Shown: positions 33,376-46,877, counted from the stretch's first letter. The stretch is DNA of 64,000 nt from Mycogone perniciosa (GCA_025331125.1 JAOALB010000092.1:124001-188000); one strand, 5' to 3'. Made by a program: numbers and translations. The notes: generated by a model not told the origin, from the letters alone.

Positions 33376-34191
33376 CGAGAAGACAAGGCGGCGACACTGC
33401 GTGCTTCGTAGGGAGCAAAGATGATTAAATCAGCAAAGCGCTGATGAAGAAACAGAAAGGGTGATGGCCCCAGGCAGACGGCGCAGGCGCTTTGTAAAAG
33501 AATGAATGCGAGGAATCGCTTCAGCTTGTCGATGTGTTCGAGTCACGTTGAGCTTTCACGAGCATGGCTTATGGCGTTGACGTGACCAGCTTCCGTCATA
33601 TTACATCAGCTCCCGATGAGGCCGGGGCACGTGACCATGACGATATCGATATCAAATGATAGGGATGAGCATAAATGCATAAATCCATACCAATGAGAAG
33701 CAATTTGTGCATGCGAATGCTTTATACCATTCCATTTCGCATTGCAACTGGAATACGGAGTACTACTTAATGATACTCCTACTACCAGTACTCGTACTCC
33801 TATCACTGCTCTTCGTACTCCGTACAGCAAACCAAGTTCCGCCGCCAGAATTCGACGGCCAGGCTAGTATTCTACATGGACATAAACCTCTTAACTCGAT
33901 CCCAACGCCTTGCTAGACCATCTTTTAGTGCGGCGTCCAGCATAAGAAACCAAAAGAGATGACCAAACCGCTCGCGCAACACCATAGTAATAGTAGTCCG
34001 GCCTCAAAAAAACAAAACAAAAAACCATCATCCCTCAGGGTATTAAACAACCTTGCCCAAACGCGGTAGCCAGTCCGATGCCGATGTGCCAATCACCCCT
34101 GAAACTCCAAGATCCGTGAAAGCCAACTCATCTTCGTCTTTACCATTCGTTGAAGCCAGCCCTTGAAAAATCCACAACTCTCTCGATATCG
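33376..34191. other. Intergenic region upstream of ATG27
   Basis: 0.8 kb holding the ATG27 promoter and the SPT20 3' UTR. Several TACGGAGTA-family copies fall at 33753-33762 and 33785-33825. No gene is supported. Confidence 0.55.
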
Positions 34192-34893
34192 TTACATCCC
34201 TTGATGCCCCATCATGCCCCCCATTCCTTGCATCGCAGCTTGTTGTTGTTGTTGCTGTTGCTGCTGCTGAAGCAACATTTGCTGTTGTGCCGCTGCCCCC
34301 CGTCGCTGCATCGCTTCTCGCACCAGCTGCTGAGCCTGGCTGAGAGAAGACTGCCTAATCTTCTCGACAGTATCTGGAGGGACATTTTCGGGTCCACCAA
34401 ACTTAGCCGCGGCACCCTGCATTAGCCGAGTGTAGATCGCCCTAGCTTGATTCTGCATCTGGACTTGCACAGCATTGCCGTTCATCTGCTGGTGTACTTG
34501 TTGGGGGTTCTGAGCTTGATGCTGTTGTTGTTGCTGTTGTTGTTGCTGCTGTTGTTGCTGTTGTTGTTGCTGCTGTTGTTGCTGTTGCTGTTGTTGTTGT
34601 TGCTGCTGCTGCATTTGCATTTGTATCGCCAGGGCCTGCATGTTTACGTTGTTTCCGTTCATCATCTGCCCGTTAAGCTGTCTTTGCATCATATTGCCCA
34701 TTTGTCCACCAAGTTGTCCCATTCGAGCCATCTGTTGTAATTGGGCCTGCATTTGCGGAGTCATTTGACGCAACTGGTTGCCCTGCATATTCTGCAGCTG
34801 TTGGGCATATTGCTGTGCCCATTGCTGGTGCTGCTGTTGCTGTTGCTGTTGTTGCTGTTGTTGTTGTTGTTGTTGTTGCTGCTGATGTTGTTG

Positions 34894-34924
<31 letters not shown>

Positions 34925-37391
34925 TGCTGCATCATCATCTGTCGTTGCATCAGTTGCATCATTTGTTGCTGCTGCGGTGACATGCCTTGGCCGTTCATGT
35001 TAGCGTTCATAGCACCGTTTTGCAAAGCAGCCGCCATTTGCTGCTGCTGCTGCTGCTGCTGCTGGGCAATAGCTGCTCGTTGTTGTGCTGCCATCTGCGC
35101 GATAACCTGGGGGTTATGCTGGTTCATGGCTTGGTTGTTCATCATCATGACTTGGCCCATTTGCGAGTTTTGAGCCATCATGTTAGGAGGAGGACTCGCT
35201 TGGGTCATACGTGGAGTTGCGACCATTGCGGGCCGAGCAATCGGAGTTCCATGGGCTATATTCGGCGTCGAGTGAGGTATGCGCGGAGTGCCGGATGGAT
35301 GGCTCTGTTGGCTGCCCCTAGCAGACATGTTATGAGACATAGGAACAGACATTTGTGGGTTCTGGACAACAGAAGATGGTCGTGGAGGGCTTGCTGCCAT
35401 ACTAGAGTTGGTTTGTTGCATGGGAACACTCCCAACCATTGGTGATGATATGTTTTGAGGGGTGCCTTGTCGGATGACTGGGGAGGACGCAGGGGGTTGT
35501 GACATTTGAGCCTGGAACCGTGCCTGTGGCGGCCCAGGTATTCCATTTTGCATCGTATTTTGAGGGCCGGCCTGAACTCCATTCGCCATACTGTTGAGCG
35601 CCGCTCCATTCTGAGTAGGGTGGGCATGCTGCGGTTGGCTCATGTTCGGCGAGTGGTTGTTTTGAGCTGCTGGTGTGGATGCTGCGGCACGAGCAGCCAT
35701 TGCTTGCCGTTGTGCCTCGGCATGACGTATCTGGTTCTCTCTAGCAGCAGCAGCCGCCGCCTCTCTCCTGGCTCTTTCTGCCTCAGCCTGCCTCTGGGCC
35801 GCCTCTTGTTGCTGCTGCTGCTGCTGCTGCTGCCTTTGTAGTTGAAGCTTTCGATCATTTTCTGCCTGCTTAAGCTTCTCCTGTTCCTTCTTCTCGGCGT
35901 GTTCCCGCTTGATATCCTCAATGACTTTGAAGCGCTCGAATCTCGGCTCAAACGTGGAGGTGCCGGTTGAGGCGTCCCCATCCGCTCCACCAGCACCCTG
36001 GGCACCTGTGCCGCTGGATGCCAGTCGGTCATCCAGCACCAGCATATAGCGCTCCTGGTCCGCGGCAGCAGCTTCATCGGCAGCCATCTCGGCAACAGTC
36101 CTCTTTCGAGCCTTCGGCTGCGGTGGAGGTTCTGAATGTTTGGGATGAGTCATGGCCTCAAGCAAGGCAACCGTCTCTTCAATGCTCTTTGTAGGCTCTA
36201 GCATCAATGGTGCATTAGTTATGCGTAATATTTGCCCCTCAACAGCATGAATGTTGCTGCCGTCGATCTCAGTCTTTTCCCGTTTTTGCCGTTTGGCTGG
36301 TGGCGGCATATTTGATGTTGTTGGTGTGGGTGGAACCAGAGATAGAGGGGTTGATGGTGGAGCCAACGCAGGTGTATCATTCCCTCTTCCTTCTCCAGCT
36401 CCCCTTGACGTTGTGGCCTTGATCAAAAGGTCCATCTGCAGACTTTCGGGGGTAGGGTGTAGGACGACGGTAAAGATCTTGGGTTTCGAGGTGGTCTTGC
36501 CCTTTGAGCCATCTGACGGCGCACTCGGTGCAGGCATGTCCTCCTTATCCTTCTCTTCTGTGGTTTTCTCCTTGATATCCTCTTCAACCTTGGCCTTTCC
36601 ATCCGCGGGATTACCTTCTTCCTTTGGGAAGGGAACAAAGGGAGATGGCGTCAACCATTGGTTGTAGTTGTGAATTGACGAGGGCACGACTGTGCTGGAT
36701 GCAGATGACGGCCGCTTCACGCCTTTTGTTGCCTGGGCTACTGACTTGTGGTCATGAACTTGCACGAAGAGGCATCCATCGTAGAACGGTACATTGCCCT
36801 GGATAAAGTACTCCAGAAGATCGTGGGGAACTGTGCGACTCCTCAGGTGCTCGAGAAAGAGTTTCATAGGCGATTTGTATTGGAACATGCCGTCTTGGCC
36901 GTCAAACCGAAAGTGAGTCGCATGCATATGGACTACCAGCGATGGGGGTTGCCCTGCGAATTTCTTGAGGATATAATCATTGGTGACAACTTGACGTTCA
37001 TGTTAGCAATGCAACAACGCGACACACGACTTTTTGCGCGAGGCGAAGGTGCGGTACCGTATGGTGGGGGCTCCTGGTCCTGGATGGCCATATCTGCAAG
37101 AAAGGATGCCGACCGCATGCCTGCACTGTTTCTGGAGCTTCTCCCCATCATCTGCGATGGAGCCTCGCGACGAGTCCGATTGACCGGCCGTACGGTCGAT
37201 GTGGTTATGCTGCGCTCGCTGGCGGAATTCGGCGGCTGCTTCGCGCTCGGCGGAGGCTTCTTATTCGACAGGGAGGGCGAGGGGGATGATGCAGACGATG
37301 CGACCCCATTCGTCTGGATGCCCGGCGGGATCGGCCGCTTCACCTTGGTCGTGACATTTTGTTGAATGGTGGTGGCGTTGGTCGGCGCCAT
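34192..37391 (-). CDS. spt20: SAGA complex subunit SPT20-like, glutamine-rich
   Basis: Two exons, 37391..37058 and 36989..34192, encode 1043 residues. The splice restores EPPPYVVTNDYILKKFAGQP, followed by SLVVHMHATHFRFDGQDGMF and VPHDLLEYFIQGNVPFYDGC, the conserved Spt20 core (about residues 110-200). Spt20 is a structural subunit of the SAGA transcription coactivator and is needed for its integrity and for TBP-dependent activation. After the core come Pro/Lys-rich linkers (VPPTPTTSNMPPPAKRQKRE), an Ala/Arg/Glu-rich helical segment, and a very long Gln/Met/Asn-rich C-terminal half with many uninterrupted glutamine runs, the longest about 30 residues. Such low complexity is common in fungal Spt20 but is extreme here. 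The next gene, about 0.85 kb upstream on the same strand, is the Pex22-like gene. Confidence 0.9.
34521..34612 (-). repeat. CAG/CAA repeat coding a long polyglutamine tract (C-terminal)
   Basis: About 30 consecutive Gln codons of SPT20, mixed CAA and CAG (seen as TTG/CTG on the plus strand). The CAA interruptions should make it more stable than a pure CAG array. Confidence 0.9.
34831..34930 (-). repeat. CAG/CAA repeat coding a second polyglutamine tract
   Basis: A second Gln array of SPT20 of about 33 codons, broken by a single His codon (CAT). Shorter Gln runs at 34240-34268, 35037-35066 and 35809-35836 belong to the same protein. Confidence 0.9.
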
Positions 37392-38239
37392 CGTGCTTTG
37401 GATTCACACCACGACGACGGCGCGCCTGAGCTGCTGGATGCTTCTCTCCGCCTATTTTTACCACACTGACTCGGCGTGAATATCGGGCTTGGGCGCAAAC
37501 ATCTACGACGATTTCTCAATTGATGTCGAGGTCGCTGAGGACGTGATGATGGAGTCGCGCCACGACGCTAGTGGGCTGCGGAGTCGATCGATGGGGAGGC
37601 CGGGGAGCGCGGCGCAAGGGGCAGAGACCTAGAAAGACTCCATGGACAGACGTCATAAAAGATGCGAAATGGCTCGGCTCGGACGACGAAGCGATTGTGG
37701 GTTGGATTTCGCGAGTGCTTGAGGTGTCGTGTCTCGGGCATTTGACGGAGCGCCGCCGATGCTTTCAGGTTGGACAGGACAGACGTCTTGGAGAGGCAAC
37801 AGACTAGGAACAAGCGACAAGGTCAGCAGGTTGGTCGTTGCGCATCGTCACGTGACGAAGCCATATGCGACATCAACTCTTACCCTTTGACATTTGACTC
37901 TATTCGTACTGCGAAGTAATGGCTCCTTAACTAACCATGGTTTCCTTTTCCTATAAATCATGCTACTAATATTAGGAAGCCAGGTACGGCTATCAGAAAC
38001 CTCACGTCGCGTGGTTGAGCATCCATCATTTGATTCTCATAAATAAATAAACACTATGTTTTGAAAGCGCTTCCGCCTTCGCTTGAACCAGTGCCACTGG
38101 TCCATCGATCATCATAACTCGGGCAAACATAAAAGAAAAACAGCACAACTATATACATACAAAGCAGTTCCACGTGGTGGTATCTTCGATTCCGTTCATG
38201 ACAGCCCCCTACCTTTTATACCAGAGCAACACCTCCGTC
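37392..38239. other. Intergenic region, SPT20 promoter
   Basis: 0.85 kb between the SPT20 start and the stop of the Pex22-like gene. No repeats of note and no convincing gene; several short overlapping frames lack features. Confidence 0.5.
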
Positions 38240-39574
38240 TCATTCCCGACCCTGAACCCGACGCGTCCAATCATCATGCACGCGCATACCATCAACCACA
38301 ACGATGCCGCGTCCACGACCGACTCGCTCTGGCCTTTGCCACCACTTTTCAGGCTTCCCTGCCCTCTCTGCTTCGGACTCACTGTCAGCGAGGCCACCTG
38401 ATCCGCTCTCAGCTCCAACAACCAAAATTACATCATGACGAAGCCAGGTTTGGAGATTGGTAATGAAACTTCCACTGTCGCCAGCAAGGGACTCCTGGAG
38501 GTAGATGACTTCTGGTTGCAGGTGACGAAGGATATGAGTGTGGCCATTCAGTGAGGTGAATGGAAGGATCATGGTCTCCTTATCCACGAGGGTCAATGCC
38601 TGCGAGTAGACAGCATTAAACACGGTGCTTTCTCCAGAGGCACCAAGACTAAATAAAAACAATTAGAAATCTCCGTCAAGTTGGGGCATAGGCAAGGCAA
38701 CATACATAGGGCTTCTGGTCTCGTCACCAGGGGTCTGCGCTTGATCATGTCCAATGTGAGAGAATGATGAGCTGAGCGAAGGAGGCGGACGATTACTCGT
38801 AGAAATGTCAACCGTAGTTTCCTTCAAACCTGGTGCATAGATCAAGATGAATAGCTTGATCGCAGATAAGTCATTATGCCGAGGAATGTGTGATAGGATG
38901 GACTAGATTGCCAGATGGTTAGCGGACTCTCAAGCCTTAGGGCCGGCCGCACTTACTGCGTGCTCATGAGATTCGTCGTCATCCATGTCTGTGATATGTG
39001 TGTCGGCTGAAACGACAACAGCAACGGTCTTCCTCCTCTTATCCGAAGATACTAGTGCTGGCCTTTCCTTCTTGGCATTGACTTCCTCAGACCAGGGATT
39101 CTTCTCCATCTCTGGCCTGTCTTCTTCGCGAATAGATGCCAGAGCCTTGCCTACCACCGCGCCAGCGGCGGCAACCCCGGCAGCGACGGTTTTCCCAGTC
39201 GAATCGAGGAATTGCTGAGGGCTAGGGGTCCGCCGCAGAGCGCTCGTCACCCGAGTTCCCCAGCCCGCCGCAGAGCTATCCGGTGGTGCCTCAAGGAGGC
39301 CATGGGTCGGCTCAGGAAGTTGAGGTTGTTGCGATCGTCGCTTATCCCCCGATGCGCCGTAGGCCGGATTATCGCCGTAATCCGCGTTGTCATAGTCGAG
39401 GTCGGCTTCAGGCTCAGCAGAGTCCTCCGAGCCATCCTTCCGCTGGCTCCATACCCAAGCAGCGACGCCAGCAGTGGCGACGGTGACAGTGACGATGAGC
39501 GGTACCCAATGGCTCCAGACACCTCGCCGCGAGCGGGAGGATCCGCCGTCGTACCGGTTGTAGGGAGGCGACAT
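38240..39574 (-). CDS. Pex22-like peroxisome biogenesis protein
   Basis: Three exons, 39574..38957, 38902..38706 and 38648..38240, give 407 residues. The start MSPPYNRYDGGSSRSRRGVW leads to one transmembrane helix at about residues 23-43 (PLIVTVTVATAGVAAWVW) close to the N-terminus. An acidic, disordered linker and an Ala/Gly-rich stretch follow, then an alpha/beta domain beginning KTVAVVVSADTHI and continuing SILSHIPRHNDLSAIKLFIL. This matches fungal peroxin-22-like proteins. Pex22 anchors the ubiquitin-conjugating enzyme Pex4 to the peroxisomal membrane for recycling of the import receptor Pex5. The call rests on the N-terminal anchor and the alpha/beta core pattern; the yeast family is very divergent, so moderate confidence. 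Confidence 0.65.
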
Positions 39575-39967
39575 TTAGTCGGAGTGGTGTCGCATTGCTT
39601 GTCGAGGTTCAGCCAACTCGTCCGGATGAGATTGGTGATGATCAATCCCTGCCTCTGGATGCGATAGTCTGTCGTGCATATGTCGATGCGAGGTGTGAAA
39701 TGCGTGCTTAGGGGTGGGGGAGATAATGCTCGTTGTGTCGCAACAAGTCTGGTGGCTGGGGGTGCGATACGATGTCAACAATGCAATGTGGGCTATCGAT
39801 GTTCCCAGTAACGCGCCTGCGCGGATCCCGAGGCTCTGTTGGTCACTGGATTTCCCGAGCCACTGAGGCTGAGCGCACGTGAACCTGGGCATCCTTGTCA
39901 GCCACATTCGCTTAGCCACATCTGGTCAGCCACATCTTGCAAGCCACACCATCCCACATTTCCATCT

Positions 39968-40396
39968 ATGGCCTCAGAACAGCCTTATGACTCTTCTTCG
40001 TCCTCGGGTCAAACTCACTCAACAGCTGTTGATATATTCACGGACCTCGTCGACTTCCCCTGGAATCTCGACCCCTATCGTGGTGTATCCTATCGCCTCA
40101 GTCATCCTAGGTGGCGGCCACGCGAACCTCAGCTTATTTCAGTGACACAATCCCGCCTGCAACCCCGCCACTGCCCACAAACGAAGATCTTGAAAGCAAG
40201 ATGCCTCACGCCACATCGATGCCCTCAACTGGGCTTCAGGCCCTTATTCTCTGCGGGCCTGGCTCATCTTTCCCGACCTTCACGTCAAATCCAGATGAGA
40301 ATCCAAAGGCCCTGCTGCCTATTGCCAATAGGCCAATGGTGTGGTATCCCATCGATTTCTGTCTCCGCACAGGCATCACCAGTATGTGTATTCTAA
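39968..40396 (+). other. Upstream ORF overlapping the eIF2B gamma start
   Basis: An ATG at 39968 (MASEQPYDSSSSSG) opens a frame that runs past the eIF2B gamma start codon at 40201 in a different frame, to TAA at 40394-40396 in the unspliced DNA (the first intron starts at 40382). No family is recognised. It may be a translated upstream ORF, a piece of 5' UTR with an unseen intron, or lie upstream of the transcription start; no sequence evidence decides. Confidence 0.3.
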
Positions 40397-42159
40397 ACTC
40401 TGTTTGTCTTTGCATTGCATTTTTGTCGTAACTGGTTGCATTCTGATCCTCAGGTCATTTCTTTTTCATGGGTTTCAAATGAGTTTATTTATCACACTTT
40501 CTCCTTTCTTGCTGGAATTTTCTACGAGGAATGAACTTGCTGTTGAGGGCTGTGAAGGCTAACAGTCACAGGCATTACCCTAATATGCCCTCCATCCGCC
40601 TCAAAAGCCTTGACTGCTGCTTTCAACACCAACCCTTACCTTACAACGCTACCTTTTCCGCGACCAGATATCCTGGCGCCCGTTGAGCTCAGCCAAAACA
40701 CCGGCACAGCCGAGATCCTAAGGCTCCAAGAAGTCAGGGAATTAGTAAAGGGGGACTTCATTGTTCTTCCATGTGACTTGGTTTGTGAACTTGGTGGTGA
40801 ACAGCTTCTTCAAGCCTGGATGGTGAAATCAGCAAGCCTTACTGACCTCCTTGGCACGAGAGGCTTCTCCAATGGACACCCAACTGGCCCAAGCGGAGGA
40901 CTCGGAGTGTGGTATAATACGAAGGGCGCAACAGTCGTTAAAGGAGAAGAAACCGATTTCATTGCCACAACACCTTTGCGGGAGTCTTCGGCCTTATCAC
41001 CGAAAGGATCTGTCTTGCCAAATATAGCAAAACTGGTTTATTCGATGCCTACCGACTCTCTCAATGACCTTACTGAAGAGAAAAAAGCGCTTCCTATTCG
41101 ACATGGCTTGATCAAGGCAAACCCTCGAGTTCGCATGTACACTACCCACAGAGACGCCCACATTTACATCTTTCCCAGATGGATTTTGGATCTTATACAA
41201 GAGAACGAACGCCTGGAAAGCATTGGTGAGGATGTTGTGGGCTGGTGGGCCAAGGCTGGTTGGCAGCCTGGACTGGCAGAGAAGCTGAATTTCAGAGAGG
41301 TCTGCGAAGAAGGTAGACCCGAAGAAGGAGCTGAATCCATGTTGGCAGGCCGTGCCTCGTCCCCTGACTCCAATCATGACAACCAAGAAGAGGCGAAAGA
41401 AAGTACATCCTCAGTAGCAGCGGCACCTGCAACAATCCTGCAGACAAAGGATAAGACCGGCTCTGCTGCAACCCCGTCAAGATTTGAACCACCGTCAATT
41501 CTGGCCTACGTTCACCCAAACAAAGGTCAGGAGCCTGGGTCAATCCTACGGCGCGCGGACACCGCACAACTTCTACTAGCAGTTTCTCTTCAACTGGCAA
41601 AGCTCCCTTCTATCGAAGAAGCTGGTTCCGATGCGCCGTCACCGTTCGCCCATGCCAGGAAAATTGCCTACCCGGAAGGTGTCAAACCGCGAACAACTAT
41701 CACCAAGCAAGACAGCCTCATTGCCGAAAACGTTACAGTTGAGGAAAAGACATCCATAAAGGAATCTGTTATTGGGGCAAACTGCCAGATTATGGAAGGC
41801 GCCAAGCTTTCACAGTGTCTACTAATGGAGGGTGTTGTCGTAGGAAAAGGATGCAAGCTCACCAAATGCATCCTGGGGAAGCGATGTGTTATTGGTGATG
41901 GTTCCGTTCTTACCGACTGCGAAGTACAAGACAACTTACTTGTAGAAGCTCGAAGTAAGCCAAGAGAGTCCCCTCTTGAAAACAAGAGTTGCCCCTGATA
42001 TGACCACGTACTAACCAGAATTTCTCTGTAGCCGAGGACAAAGATAACAAGCTGATGAGTTCTGAAGGCCTAGAGGCCACGGAGGCGGAAATGGACCAGG
42101 TACTTCATGAGATGGACCAAGAAGTAGCGGCAAGCACCGAAGAGGCCATTGTAGAGTAA
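40201..42159 (+). CDS. Translation initiation factor eIF2B subunit gamma
   Basis: Three exons, 40201..40381, 40572..41954 and 42032..42159, give 563 residues (GCD1 in yeast). The start MPHATSMPSTGLQALILCGP begins a nucleotidyltransferase-like fold (GPGSSFPTFTSNPDENPKAL, then PIANRPMVWYPIDFCLRTGI); the first splice restores GITSITLICPPSASKAL. The C-terminus is a left-handed beta-helix of hexapeptide-like repeats (SVIGANCQIMEGAKLSQCLL). With eIF2B epsilon this subunit forms the catalytic part that exchanges GDP for GTP on eIF2 in the cytosol, the point of control by eIF2 alpha kinases. The 190 bp first intron is the longest in this window. A variable Ser/Ala-rich insert (about residues 375-410) is less conserved in the family. 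Confidence 0.9.
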
Positions 42160-45100
42160 CCATATCGGAAGCTGCTTCAAGATTCCCCCAAGATATGGAG
42201 TACAATACAGCCAAATATCGCACCAGACACGGCTCACATCTGACATGCATGCTACCAACTTGAAAGTGATGACTTTCGTATGGTGTCTTGCGATGTATAT
42301 GCGATACCCGGACCTGTCACGAGAAATTGACACGGCGATGTTGGCAGTGCCTCGAATAAACGTCCCCTCATTTGTTACAAGAAACTAGATTCAACCTTAT
42401 GGAACAAGTCTTGAGGCTATTTCTATGGGTCAGGCACTAACATATCACGGAAGCCCTCCTGTTGGGACCAAGGATTCAACATTTCTGGGAACTGAATGCG
42501 GCCGCCTCAACGGCAACGATCACCATCACGCTTAAGAACCCCATCGCCGATCAAACAACTAATGCACATCCCCCAAATGAGAATGTATACTACACCGTTT
42601 CTGAGGGGATAGTGGTTTGCTAATCTGCTGGTAGCGGGCATTTAAGTTTTCCATCTCAAGATTGGGGAACGATGCATATCCCTTGCCGCAGAGATGCACA
42701 CTAGTTGGGAATCTCCTTCAGGCACCGCCGATGTTTCATCGCATTTGCAATGCTCAGCTATTTGCTAGCCACTTCGGTACTTTAATATTGGGCCAACTTG
42801 CTACGAGAGTGATGAGAGACGAGTCAACATAGCGATATCAAGAGTCGTGTACTGCATACAGGGTAAGTTGACCTATCTGAGTGAGCAATGACCGCCACGA
42901 GTACATGATAGTTATGCGAAGGAAAACTCGACTATTGCACGTGGCAGTGTTCTCGTTGCGGTGTTTTACCATCTTAGAGAGGAAATGGTGAGTTACACGC
43001 AAAGAAACAGGTGCGCAGCCACAGCCCTACCAGCATCCGAAGATGCCACAGATACGAACACGAACATTACATGATAGGACATGGCGCTCAAAGCCTAGGG
43101 GACTATGCAGCCAAGCCACGTCCCCTAGCGTGTACCTCTGACGGAATGGTTCGACTGAGGTTGGAGCAGATGACTGTCAAGAAGCTGTCGAGCTAAGCAT
43201 CTTGGATGATCTGTTCTCGGTTGGGTCACCCTGGTTAGAACCGTCTGCTCCTACATGTGGACGTTTGGGTGACTACGTCGAGGTAGAAGGGAAACCAGCC
43301 GCGATCGTTTCCACTCTAGTTTGTATGTAAGGGGAGGGTTCGCAGGTGAATGTCGCAACTGTCAGGGGAACCGCATATGATCGACCCGTTCAAGTGTAGA
43401 CTGGGTAAAATTGTCATCAGAGTCTCACTTTATTGGACAATTGGATCCTGGACATTCACCCCTGGCCTTTGAAAAACCTTATTCTGGTAGGTTGAATGAT
43501 CACGAGTTGCGGGAGTTGCGGGAACTGCGGCGATATTTAAAACATGCACCTCTTGGCAGGTGTTATTTTGGCGTAATTTTCAACATGGCGTCAGCGTCTC
43601 TTCTGTCAATACTAATCCGTACGTCGATTCGATCCGATCTGAGACGCCTGTCTGGAACAAGTTGAATGACGATTAACCCCCCCTTCCCCAGTTTCCAAAT
43701 CAACTCGATGACAAAAGCCGAACTGAAAGTGTCTTGCCTCGGGCATCTGGCTTCCCTAAGAGTTTCCAGCGGACATAAAAATGACTTGGAATAGGTCGCA
43801 CAAAGATAGCCAGTCAATGCAGGTACAAGAACTGAGGTTCCACATGTGTGATGGGGCCCCCCTTGGATTCAACATATCACGACTTTTTCTGTTGTCAATA
43901 GTGATAGACGTCTCGCCACAATGCAATGCATGTATAGCTGAACAGTCTAGGCAAACTCTATCGCAAATGACCGAAAAAATGGTTCGGGAAATTGTGTTGG
44001 TGGGTGTGGGTGTCACACCACGCCCATGACCACGGCTACGGTTAGGATGTTGGCAGCCTCCATCACCACCCTTACCCAATCACACTCAATGCCACCCCTG
44101 CGACATCGAGCCCGTGCTGTCTATATCCTGCCTCTCATTGTTGCTTCCCTCTGAACCCCTCTGGACGAACTACCACTCCTGCTAGCACGGAGCGAGCTCG
44201 AACTAGCTGTGACATGAACGAGGCCCTGCCCCAATAGCAATGCCAGATCGGCGACGTCTTAAAACACCTTTTCCATACTCGTACTCCGTATGTGTGTACG
44301 AAATAACTACTTATGCAAGTAGAATGTGATGTGTGGATACCGAATGTGCCGGGGATGGCTGTGTATTTTTGTATTGTTATGCATGGAGGCTTGCGCCCCT
44401 GGAGGACTGCAATACCGGGAGCCTGACACGAATACCCCACCCTTCATACTGTTCTATTGCTTGGTTCATAATAGCATGAAGACAAAAAAAATTAGGTTTC
44501 AACAATGGTGTTTCCTGCAAGGCGATATCGCTTCAGCAGAATGCGGTCATTGATAGGCGAGGGATTGGTAAAAGGGGGCCGGGGGGGGAGGCCAATAAGG
44601 GACGGACCGGACAGCGTAGATCGCGATAATAGCAGGCGATCAAAAAAAAAAAGCTAGAGATGCAATTGTTTCCAAAAAAGGGAATCTGGGGCAGAGTCAG
44701 AAGAAATGAGCATGCTTCCAAATCCCTTGTGAAGATGTCGATGGCGCTGACCAGGGAGAGCCAGGAGGGGGGGGGGGCAAGACAGATGCGAAGACGGCAC
44801 GGGTGAATGTACAATGAATGGCTGTATGCATGATCGGTGTATCTGTTTTGTACAAGACATCGTACGAGTATGATGATATTCATGCAGATGTGCGTGAATG
44901 TTGGCATACAAGGCGAGTCAGACTCAGACACCATACACCGAAAGAGAAAAAAGCAAATACAGTTTTCTGCCAATTGCCCATCTAGGCTGTCTGTCAGATT
45001 AGTTTAACCCAAATTGGTCAACATGCTCAGCTGCTAGTTGAATGTGACACATCATATCATTTGATCTTGAGGACACGCATGTTGGTTTGGTGTGTGGAGG

Positions 45101-46877
45101 CAGGAAAAACGAAAAACGAAAAAAAAGAGGAAGAAAAAACAAAAAAAACACACACGAACAAATACAATGTACGGAGTATATGACGAAGAATACGCAACAT
45201 GGACAAAGTAGAGGAGAATCAGACCCCGGACTCGGAGGTCCAGAGTGCCAGGTAGGGTCATGCTGATTTGTTTCGATGGTGGCTTGATGAGACGAGCCAG
45301 CCCTGTGAAGACGATCTGCTGTACCACCACGATAAGAGTGACAGGCCTACAAATCGAGAACATGAAGAAACGGCTGCATGTTGGCCCGTGGCTTCGGAGA
45401 TCATCATAGCTGACGTTTCCGAATAGAGCGTGGCCATTGCATTCAAGGCGATCATTCACTTGACACTACTAATTCGATGGAACTCGTCATACTACTATTT
45501 CATTTGACAGTTTGTACGAAGTACACTGTACTATGCATATCGACACCACAGAGTAAAGTGGGTTCCTGGTGGAATCTTTATTCCCATGTACCTGTGCAAG
45601 AGCAGCAAGAATAAGGAGAAAAGAGAAAAGTAGGCGTCGAAACCGACAGGTTGGTTGGCGGGATTGAAACCTACCAACAACGTACCGGTCTCTTGGTCCT
45701 GGGAACAGAAGGTATCCTCCACACATACCAACATATCTAGTACTTGAAGGTGACGCAACGTTTGGCTGAGAGCGAATAACCAGTCTAAGTAGCCTCAAGG
45801 TCGCTTGCTTCGTTAATTGGACGCTGTGTGGGTTCAGCAGGGAAGTCATTAACTAGAGACATCTCCGGAAAGGGAACAGGGAACAAGGAATGCGACGCAG
45901 CCAAGCAACTTTCGCGCCCCCCCTGCTAGTTTGATGGGACAGCCTTCTCCGCATCTTCCAGGTGGGTGGCTTGATTTGAACGTGAACTTGCGCCACTTGC
46001 GGGTAAAGTTTGGACGTGGTCATGGCCCATGACGACCCGTGCCGTATATTCGTAACGGACAACTCATTCATGCGCTGGGGCAATAACACGGAAGTACTCC
46101 GTATTAATAATAGTAGTATTTATTATAAATCGCAAGAGATCGAGCGGAGAGAATAAAGCTGCGCCCTCGTCTATGACAATAAAGTCCCGCCTGGTCCGCC
46201 AACACTGAGCCCACATACATACCCACACACGTACCCCGTACATACTGAGTGATGGACTAGTTGTGGGCGACTAAAGGACCCAAAATGTCGAGGCCGTTCA
46301 CCGTTCAGCTGGTCGTGGTGGCTTGTTGTCGCACATGAGAAACAACCTGTGTCGTCGTTGGTCAATGACGGGCAGTACCATTTCGTGACTAGCAAAGTAA
46401 GGTCCTTGCGATCCTCGTACCCAAACTCGATGAGAGCACACGGCACACTACTATTACTCCGTACATACTAATCAGTTAACTCGATTCCTCGGTGATTTGC
46501 GGACCCAAAACCGAACCTCTTCTCCACTGCTAGAGCAGTAGTCTGTATTAATTATTAGTGATACCTATAAGTTGCAGATCCTCAGTGAGCTCAAGCTAGA
46601 GAATGTTCCATGCGTTGGCCCATTTCTGAATAGTAATAGAGGCCTGTCATCTCACACAGAGACACGCATTCTGTCTGGCTGAAGAAAGAATCCGACCGAT
46701 TAGTAATTCGGCCGATGTCTGTATGTCAATAGGTACATATTGATTTGCATATGCGGAGCAGGAGTACCTATTATGCGCATATTCTAGTACGTACCTACCC
46801 AAATGCATCAAATGCACGGAAGGGAATACTCGCCTACTAGCATGTATTCGCAAATACGCGTCAAGTTTCACATGACC

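Noticed and set aside
34447..34980. Two plus-strand frames coding almost only leucine
   Set aside because: They are the antisense reading of the SPT20 glutamine repeats (CTG/TTG), not genes.
40382..40571. A small extra exon within the long first intron of eIF2B gamma
   Set aside because: An internal CTCAG acceptor exists (near 40453), but no donor after it keeps the frame, and the direct join already restores the conserved GITSITLICPP.
45640..45680. A GGTTTCAATCCC-like string on the minus strand
   Set aside because: Also T-arm-like, but the flanks do not pair into a cloverleaf.
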